DNA of 64,000 nt from JANMDS01 sp031430575 (GTDB taxonomy: Bacteria > Pseudomonadota > Gammaproteobacteria > Burkholderiales > Casimicrobiaceae), in contig JANPBT010000073.1 of NCBI GenBank assembly GCA_031430575.1, forward strand, positions 17,268 through 81,267. The letters are read 5' to 3'. The notes beneath the pieces are model-generated. The model saw nothing but the letters and a program-made list of their open reading frames with translations, was not told where the DNA came from and searched no databases. Shown here piece by piece: positions 58,301-64,000 of this stretch. The first letter of the stretch is position 1; each line of letters begins with the position of its first letter. Made by a program: the position numbers and the translations under genes.

Positions 58301-59697
58301 AATTTAAAGTGCGGCGCGTACATTTTGTCGGCATCGGTGGTGCCGGTATGAGTGGCATCGCAGAGGTTGTCGCAAATCAAGGTCTTACAGTGACCGGCTC
58401 TGATGTTGCCGCAAGCACAGTCACGCAGCGTCTGGTTGATATTGGCGTAAAAATTTTTATCGGGCATGCAGCAGAAAATGTCGCTCTCGCCGATGCCGTG
58501 GTCGTCAGCACCGCCATTGCCAGTGATAACCCTGAGCTTGTCGCTGCCCGTGCGCGCAACGTGCCTATCGTTCCGCGTGCGCTGATGCTGGCCGAGCTGA
58601 TGCGAATGAAGTCCGGCATTGCGATCGCGGGTACACATGGCAAAACGACGACGACGAGTCTCGTGGCTTCAGTGCTTGCCCAAGGTGGGCTCGACCCTAC
58701 TTTTGTCATCGGTGGAAAATTACTCGCCGCGCAAGCCAACGCCCGGCTGGGCAAGGGTGAATATCTCGTCGCTGAGGCCGATGAGTCGGATGCATCATTT
58801 CTGTATCTGTCGCCGGTGATGGCAGTGGTGACGAATATCGACGCTGACCACATGGATACCTACGCGCAAGATTTTGGAAAACTCAAGCAGGCCTTTATTG
58901 ACTTTGCACAACGCCTGCCGTTTTATGGCACGCTGTACGCCTGTCATGACGACACCCATGTGAAATCAGTTTTACCCAGCATCACAAAGCCCGTGGTGAC
59001 CTACGGTATCGCCGAGGGCGCGCAGGTGCGGGCGATCAACGTTAAGGCGGTGGGTGCGCAGATGCAATTTGAAGTGCAACGCGTGGGGTTTGAGCCTTGC
59101 ACGATTTCGCTAAATTTACCGGGACACCACAACGTGCAGAACGCGTTAGCCGCGATTGCGATTGCCCAAGACTTAGAAATACCTGCGGCGCAGATTCAGG
59201 CTGCATTGAGCCAATTTCAAGGTGTGGGTCGGCGGTTTCAACGTTACGGCGATATTCAAATTAACGGTGGTACGTTCGCGCTGGTGGATGACTACGGCCA
59301 TCATCCGGTCGAGATGGCGGCAACGATTGCCGCAGCGCGTGGCGCATTTCCCGGTCGGCGACTGGTGCTTGCTTTTCAGCCGCATCGATTCACGCGCACC
59401 CGCGATTTGTTTGAAGATTTCGTGAAAACATTAAATCAATCTGATCATGTGCTTCTCGCCGAGGTTTACCCCGCAGGAGAAGCATCAATTGTTGCCGCCG
59501 ATGGCCGCGCTCTCTCACGTGCTTTGCGCATTGCTGGCAAAGTTGATCCCGTATTCGTCGATGCCATCGAAATGATGCCGCAGGCGATTTTGCATACCGT
59601 CCAGCCGGGAGACGTCGTGATTACGATGGGCGCAGGGTCGATTGGCGCCGTCGCTTCGCGGGTCGTTACGCAAGCCCTGCAGGAGCGTAGCGCGTGA
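58297..59697 (+). CDS. murC: UDP-N-acetylmuramate-L-alanine ligase
   Basis: 466 residues. VHFVGIGGAGMSGIAEVVAN, ATP motif AGTHGKTTTTSLVASV, ADESDASFLYLSP, DDYGHHPVEMAATI. A DR18 copy encodes EIPAAQIQAAL, the same peptide that appears in ftsI and murD. Confidence 0.97.
   Translation: MKFKVRRVHFVGIGGAGMSGIAEVVANQGLTVTGSDVAASTVTQRLVDIGVKIFIGHAAENVALADAVVVSTAIASDNPELVAARARNVPIVPRALMLAELMRMKSGIAIAGTHGKTTTTSLVASVLAQGGLDPTFVIGGKLLAAQANARLGKGEYLVAEADESDASFLYLSPVMAVVTNIDADHMDTYAQDFGKLKQAFIDFAQRLPFYGTLYACHDDTHVKSVLPSITKPVVTYGIAEGAQVRAINVKAVGAQMQFEVQRVGFEPCTISLNLPGHHNVQNALAAIAIAQDLEIPAAQIQAALSQFQGVGRRFQRYGDIQINGGTFALVDDYGHHPVEMAATIAAARGAFPGRRLVLAFQPHRFTRTRDLFEDFVKTLNQSDHVLLAEVYPAGEASIVAADGRALSRALRIAGKVDPVFVDAIEMMPQAILHTVQPGDVVITMGAGSIGAVASRVVTQALQERSA
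59179..59194 (-). repeat. DR18 copy in murC
   Basis: Exact core; encodes IPAAQI. Confidence 0.95.
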
Positions 59698-60635
59698 TTA
59701 AGCCAAACGAAATGGGCAAAGTGGCAGTTCTCATGGGCGGGACTTCGCGCGAGCGTGAGGTGAGCTTCATGAGCGGCAACGCGGTGCTAGACGCACTCAA
59801 AAGCGCAGGTGTCAATGCCTTCGCGTTTGACCCTGCGGCGGATTCGTTGATGACGCTGCCCGCACTCGGTGTTAACCGCGTCTTCATTGCATTACACGGT
59901 CGGTTCGGCGAAGACGGCACTGTGCAAGGCGCACTTGAAGTCATGGGCATCCCATACACGGGTAGTGGTGTTGCAGCGTCTGCCCTAGCCCTTGATAAAT
60001 ATCGCACGAAATTAATCTGGAAAGCCCTCGGCATTCCGACAGCCCAATTTGAGCGCATTGAAAGTCTCCAATCTGCGCCGCAGGTATTTGCAAAATTTAG
60101 CGGGTCGGTAATGGTTAAGCCCGTCACCGAAGGTTCATCGATTGGAATCGTAAAGGCCAGCACTTGCGCAGAATTTTTAACCGCATTTGAAAGCGCGCGA
60201 AAGCTTGATGCAAATGTGATTGCTGAGGCGTTTGTTGAGGGGCGGGAATTGACGGTATCGATACTGGGCGAGCGCATCTTGCCAGTCATCGAAATCGTCG
60301 CGCCAAAAGGTAATTATGATTACCAAAACAAATACTTCACTGACGTTGTGAAATATCACTGCCCGGCGCAAATTGATCCTGAAGTGATGCAGGCGATGCA
60401 GCGAGATACAGCCAAGGCATTTGCCGCCCTAGGCTGCCGTGGCTGGGGCCGCGCTGATGTCATGTTGCGGGCTGACGGTAGCTATGAGTTTCTCGAAATC
60501 AATACCTCTCCTGGGATGACGGGACATTCACTGGTGCCGATCGCTGCGCGGGCAGTAGGGATCACATTTCCAGAATTGTGCGTTGATATTTTGCAACGGG
60601 CCACACTCGATACGCGGAATTTTCATGTGGAATAA
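59694..60635 (+). CDS. ddlB: D-alanine-D-alanine ligase
   Basis: 313 residues, ATP-grasp. VLMGGTSREREVSFMSGNAV, FIALHGRFGEDGTVQG, PYTGSGVAASALALDK, VKPVTEGSSIGI, EINTSPGMTGHSLVP. GTG start overlapping the murC TGA; an ATG at 59712 is an alternative. A DR18 copy encodes QSAPQVFAKF. Confidence 0.97.
   Translation: MIKPNEMGKVAVLMGGTSREREVSFMSGNAVLDALKSAGVNAFAFDPAADSLMTLPALGVNRVFIALHGRFGEDGTVQGALEVMGIPYTGSGVAASALALDKYRTKLIWKALGIPTAQFERIESLQSAPQVFAKFSGSVMVKPVTEGSSIGIVKASTCAEFLTAFESARKLDANVIAEAFVEGRELTVSILGERILPVIEIVAPKGNYDYQNKYFTDVVKYHCPAQIDPEVMQAMQRDTAKAFAALGCRGWGRADVMLRADGSYEFLEINTSPGMTGHSLVPIAARAVGITFPELCVDILQRATLDTRNFHVE
60072..60087 (+). repeat. DR18 copy in ddlB
   Basis: Exact core; encodes SAPQVF. 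Confidence 0.95.
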
Positions 60636-61365
60636 CCCGCGCATTATGAATATGATCGCGCTCATTCTGTGTGCGTTTGCAGCGTTTGCGTTGCTGGCCG
60701 TGGGTGTCGCCAAGCTCGCACGCGCAAAGCATTTTTCGATTCAGCGGGTCGTGGTCGTTGGCGCGCTCAATGAGGTTGATCCAAAATTTATCGAGCGTAT
60801 CGTGCGCACTGAATTTGCAGGTACGTATTTCACGCTCAGTCTTGCGAAGGCGCAGCAGGCTTTGCAGCGTGCACCATGGGTCAAGACGGTTGCAGTGCGC
60901 CGAATTTGGCCAGCAACGCTCGAACTGCGCATCACCGAGCACAACGCGCTTGCGCGGTGGAATTCAGATCAATTGGTCAGCACTGACAGTATCGTTTTTG
61001 AGGGATTGACGACGGCAGCCTTACCGCAATTAGGCGGACCTACCGCGAGTGAGCGCGATGTCGTGGGCAAATTCAGAATTGCACAGCAAGAGTTGCAAAA
61101 GCTTGGCTACGAAGTGCGGGTGATGACGCTTTCGCCCAGTTATTCGTTGAGTGTAGAGCTCGATAAAGGGCCATCCGTGCATTTTGGTCGCGAGCAATTT
61201 GAGCAGCGGCTTAACCGGTTTGTTGCCCATGTTGGGCAGATCCGTGAGCAGATTACAGTGCCAATCGACAGCTTCGATTTGCGCTATGGAAAAGGGGTAG
61301 CAGTGGCGATGACGACTGAAGGTTTGATGCCAAGTTCAAAAAAGCAAGATGGGCTCAAGCGATGA
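60625..61365 (+). CDS. ftsQ: Cell division protein FtsQ
   Basis: 246 residues. One membrane helix (IALILCAFAAFALLAVGVAK), a POTRA domain starting FSIQRVVVVGALNEVDPKFI, and the FtsQ beta domain. The ATG at 60625 overlaps the end of ddlB by 11 bases. Confidence 0.94.
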   Translation: MWNNPRIMNMIALILCAFAAFALLAVGVAKLARAKHFSIQRVVVVGALNEVDPKFIERIVRTEFAGTYFTLSLAKAQQALQRAPWVKTVAVRRIWPATLELRITEHNALARWNSDQLVSTDSIVFEGLTTAALPQLGGPTASERDVVGKFRIAQQELQKLGYEVRVMTLSPSYSLSVELDKGPSVHFGREQFEQRLNRFVAHVGQIREQITVPIDSFDLRYGKGVAVAMTTEGLMPSSKKQDGLKR

Positions 61366-62600
61366 CCGTACGCGATAGTAGAAATTTAATCGTCGCACTC
61401 GATATTGGCACCGCTAAGGTGGTCGCATTGGTGGCTGAGGTGCTCCCGGGTGGGCAGCTCAATATTATTGGGGTAGGCGAGCAGCCATCGCGTGGACTTA
61501 AGAAAGGAATGGTCGTCAACATTGAATCCACAATGCAGACGATTAGCCAAGCAATTGCCCATGCCGAGGCGGAAGCAAATTGCAAAATCACGCGCGTATG
61601 GACAGGCATCGCGGGCAGTCACATTAAAAGCATCAACAGCTCAGGCATGGTCGCCATGAAAGAGCGCGAGGTGACGCAGGCCGATATCGATCGTGTGATT
61701 GAAACTGCGCGGGCGATTAATCTTCCAAACGATAGCCAAATTTTGCATACTGAGCCGCAGGAATTTGTCATCGACGGTAATGCCGACGTGCGTCAGCCCT
61801 TAGGCATGAGCGGTGTTCGACTTGAGGTGAAAGCCCATATCGTTACCGGTGCGATTTCGGCCTCTGAGAATATTACTAAGTGTGTGCGTCGTTGCGGGCT
61901 TGAAGTTGCAGATTTGATCTTGCAGCCGCTGGCGTCCGCGCGCGCTGTCTTGACCGAAGATGAAAAAGAGTTAGGCGTAGCACTCCTTGATATCGGTGGT
62001 GGCACGACCGACATCGCCATTTTCAATCGCGGTGGTTTATGCGCAACAGCGTCGATCCCGATTGCTGGCGATCAAGTCACCGCTGATATTGCGATGGCGC
62101 TGCGGACACCCACGCGCGATGCCGAGGCACTCAAGCATCAGTTTGGTCATGCCCTTGCGTCGGCAGTGATGTCTGATGAAATTATTGAAGTGCCCGGCGT
62201 GGGTGAACGCCCACCACGTGGCATGACACGCGCGACGTTGGCTGAAGTCATTAGCCCGCGTATCGAGGAGCTCTTTCAGTTGGTGCAAGGCGAAATCCGC
62301 CATGCAGGATTTGATAGCCAAACGCTTTCGTCGGGCTTAGTGCTGACCGGCGGATCGAGCTTGCTTCCAGGTATGGCGGAGCTCGCCGAGGAAGTTTTTC
62401 ATGCGCCCGTGCGCATCGGCGTGCCGACCTACTCTGGTTCCCTCGAGCAACTCATCCGCAATCCGCGCTATGCCTCGTCGGTCGGCTTGGCGATGGTGGC
62501 GCGCGATAGTTGGCTCGCTCAAGACGAAATGCGTCGGCAGGGCACGGGCGCGTTTAATGTCGTCGACGGTATGAAGCGTTGGTGGAAAGCAAATTTTTAG
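61362..62600 (+). CDS. ftsA: Cell division protein FtsA
   Basis: 412 residues, actin-like ATPase anchoring FtsZ to the membrane. LIVALDIGTAKVVALVAEVL, GVALLDIGGGTTDIAIF, VLTGGSSLLPGMAELAEE, and a C-terminal amphipathic helix (MKRWWKANF) that fits membrane binding. Confidence 0.97.
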   Translation: MTVRDSRNLIVALDIGTAKVVALVAEVLPGGQLNIIGVGEQPSRGLKKGMVVNIESTMQTISQAIAHAEAEANCKITRVWTGIAGSHIKSINSSGMVAMKEREVTQADIDRVIETARAINLPNDSQILHTEPQEFVIDGNADVRQPLGMSGVRLEVKAHIVTGAISASENITKCVRRCGLEVADLILQPLASARAVLTEDEKELGVALLDIGGGTTDIAIFNRGGLCATASIPIAGDQVTADIAMALRTPTRDAEALKHQFGHALASAVMSDEIIEVPGVGERPPRGMTRATLAEVISPRIEELFQLVQGEIRHAGFDSQTLSSGLVLTGGSSLLPGMAELAEEVFHAPVRIGVPTYSGSLEQLIRNPRYASSVGLAMVARDSWLAQDEMRRQGTGAFNVVDGMKRWWKANF

Positions 62601-62665
62601 ATTGAAGCGATCGTAATTCGCTTATTAGTTTTTTATTTTTACTTTAATGAAAGAAGGAGAACATC

Positions 62666-63895
62666 ATGGCTTTTTCAGTGATTGAACCGCAGCGTCAAGA
62701 AGCAGTAATCCGCGTGATGGGTGTCGGTGGGTGTGGCGGTAACGCCGTGAACCACATGATTAAGCGTGGCGTAAAAGGCGTGGAATTCATCAGCGCAAAC
62801 ACTGATGCCCAAGCGTTGAAGCAATCGATGGCGACGCAACAGATTCAGTTGGGAATGAATCTCACGCGTGGCCTAGGTGCCGGGGCAAAGCCTGAAATTG
62901 GCCGCGACGCAGCAAAGGAGGATCATGATCGCATCGCAGAGTTGATCGATGGCTCTGATATGCTTTTCATCACCGCCGGTATGGGCGGCGGCACGGGAAC
63001 CGGTGCAGCGCCTGTCATCGCGCAAGTCGCCCGTCAGCTCGGTATTCTCACCGTCGCTGTTGTCACCCGTCCGTTCGCCTTTGAAGGCAAGCGGGAAGTC
63101 ATTGCGCAGTCGGGTATTGAAGAGCTTGCTAAGCACGTCGATTCATTAATCGTGGTGCCAAACGCTAAGTTGATGGAAGTGCTTGGTCGCCAGACTAAAT
63201 TGCTCGATGCTTACGCAGCGTCAAACGATGTGCTTCACGGTGCTGTTGCCGGCATTGCTGAGGTCATCAATAAAAACGGTATGGTCAACGTTGACTTTGC
63301 TGACGTCCGCACGATCATGCAAGAGCCTGGCTCAGCGATGATGGGCACCGCGAGCGCTTCTGGTGTAGACCGTGCAATCAAGGCCGCCGAGGCGGCAGTG
63401 CGCAGCCCATTGCTAGAAGATGTCGATCTTACCGGCGCGCGTGGCGTCTTGGTTAACATCACCTCTGATATGAATTTTGATCTTGGTGAGCTTGATGATG
63501 TGATGCAAACTATTCGCAGTTTCACAGCGCCCGATGCAACCGTGATTTACGGGCAAGCGTTTGATGATTCACTCGAAGATGAGCTGCGCGTCACCGTGAT
63601 TGCAACCGGTTTAAATTCTCAGCATGCCCGCCGTTCGACTCAGCCGTTTTTAAAGCCTGTTGATTTGCAAGCATTGCGCACCGGCACAGACAATATGCCC
63701 GTGATGGGTGGCGGTGGCGTGAACGCGAATTCAGGCATTCCAACGCTTGAGAGCGCAGTCGGCGGCGGTAGCTATAACGCCGTGAGCCGCCCTGACTACA
63801 ACGAATTTGATAGCGCGACCGTATTGCGTAATCCGCGTCGTGGTCAGGCTGATTCGTTTGATATCCCCACGTTTTTGCGTAAGCAAGCCGACTAA
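62666..63895 (+). CDS. ftsZ: Cell division protein FtsZ
   Basis: 409 residues, tubulin-like GTPase. GVGGCGGNAVNHMI, the G-box MGGGTGTGAAPVIAQVARQL (about 105-124), and the C-terminal peptide FDIPTFLRKQ that binds FtsA and ZipA. An AAGAAGGAGAACATC ribosome site precedes the ATG. No DR18 copy inside. Confidence 0.98.
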   Translation: MAFSVIEPQRQEAVIRVMGVGGCGGNAVNHMIKRGVKGVEFISANTDAQALKQSMATQQIQLGMNLTRGLGAGAKPEIGRDAAKEDHDRIAELIDGSDMLFITAGMGGGTGTGAAPVIAQVARQLGILTVAVVTRPFAFEGKREVIAQSGIEELAKHVDSLIVVPNAKLMEVLGRQTKLLDAYAASNDVLHGAVAGIAEVINKNGMVNVDFADVRTIMQEPGSAMMGTASASGVDRAIKAAEAAVRSPLLEDVDLTGARGVLVNITSDMNFDLGELDDVMQTIRSFTAPDATVIYGQAFDDSLEDELRVTVIATGLNSQHARRSTQPFLKPVDLQALRTGTDNMPVMGGGGVNANSGIPTLESAVGGGSYNAVSRPDYNEFDSATVLRNPRRGQADSFDIPTFLRKQAD

Positions 63896-63922
63896 GATTT
63901 AAAAAACGAGCGCAAAGCGCAA

Positions 63923-63938
63923 ATACCTGCGGGGGCGA
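63923..63938 (-). repeat. Degenerate DR18 copy after ftsZ
   Basis: ATACCTGCGGGGGCGA: left half intact, right half altered. Confidence 0.5.
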
Positions 63939-63978
63939 TTAAAGAGAAATTGATTACATTATTAAGCGCCGCGGGGTT

Positions 63979-63984
63979 TATAAT
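63979..63984 (+). promoter_or_regulatory. Possible -10 box for the gene after ftsZ
   Basis: TATAAT with TTACAT 19 bases upstream (63954-63959). The downstream gene (often lpxC) is outside the window. Confidence 0.35.
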
Positions 63985-64000
63985 ATTTGGCAGTGGTTGT

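Noticed and set aside
1982..63938. DR18 as a CRISPR array or tandem repeat
   Set aside because: Copies are single and kilobases apart, on both strands, with no regular spacers and no cas genes.

Overview
The window reads as chromosome of a betaproteobacterium, most like Burkholderiales and relatives. The evidence is gene content: a dusB-fis-purH unit, a full mraZ-to-ftsZ division and cell wall (dcw) cluster with a DNPR-type (meso-diaminopimelate) MurE, a 3-hydroxybutyrate oligomer hydrolase, a DUF2783 partner gene, DUF5648-type and IPTL-like surface proteins, and a PagP-like outer membrane enzyme. No genus can be named from what is visible. No rRNA, tRNA, CRISPR array, prophage or transposase gene was recognised.

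Layout. 0-4.5 kb: a secreted zinc metalloprotease, then divergent coaBC and radC, then rpmB-rpmG. 4.8-11 kb: one giant surface protein (2069 residues). 11-14.3 kb: a Ser/Thr kinase with TPRs divergent from an ECF sigma factor. 14.6-22.8 kb: 3HB-oligomer hydrolase, an FAD monooxygenase with its DUF2783 partner, an AAA ATPase, a metallo-beta-lactamase-fold protein, a DUF5648 surface protein, and a broken partial copy of the metallo-beta-lactamase gene. 23-27.5 kb: a PhnD-PhnC-PhnE-PhnE type ABC importer followed by a dienelactone-hydrolase-like lipoprotein. 27.8-31.3 kb: a PQQ-type sugar dehydrogenase and cytochrome c, 3-hydroxybutyryl-CoA dehydrogenase and a response regulator. 31.4-38.9 kb (minus strand): nudF, hemF, purD, a pagP-like gene, a TonB-like gene with an HTH-like N-terminus, purH, fis, dusB. 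39-41.3 kb: uvrD. 41.4-42.9 kb: a probable integron gene cassette carrying a PD-(D/E)XK nuclease, followed by a REP-like inverted pair. 42.9-46.9 kb: an NDUFA9-like protein, a subtilase and a 2-hydroxyacid dehydrogenase. 47-63.9 kb: mraZ-rsmH-ftsL-ftsI-murE-murF-mraY-murD-ftsW-murG-murC-ddlB-ftsQ-ftsA-ftsZ, tightly packed and mostly overlapping.

The most striking signal is a dispersed near-palindromic repeat, here called DR18, consensus AATCTGCGCCGCAGGTAT (reverse ATACCTGCGGCGCAGATT). I count 36 copies of an exact 14-nt core plus about 15 near matches in 64 kb. They lie on both strands, between genes and inside conserved genes, in several reading frames (IPAAQI, CAAGI, SAPQV, TCGAD, LRRRY). 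Inverted pairs sit at gene ends and look like transcription terminators. This is the pattern of DNA uptake sequences in Neisseriaceae and Pasteurellaceae, but the sequence matches neither of the ones I know. DR18 is missing from the two stretches that look most foreign, the nuclease cassette and the subtilase gene.

The second candidate for novelty is the nuclease cassette at 41.68-42.63 kb. A GTTAGGCGTCAG boundary at its left is exactly complementary to CTGACGCCTAAC at its right, where a half attC-like site is cut off by the REP-like pair. No integrase gene is visible.
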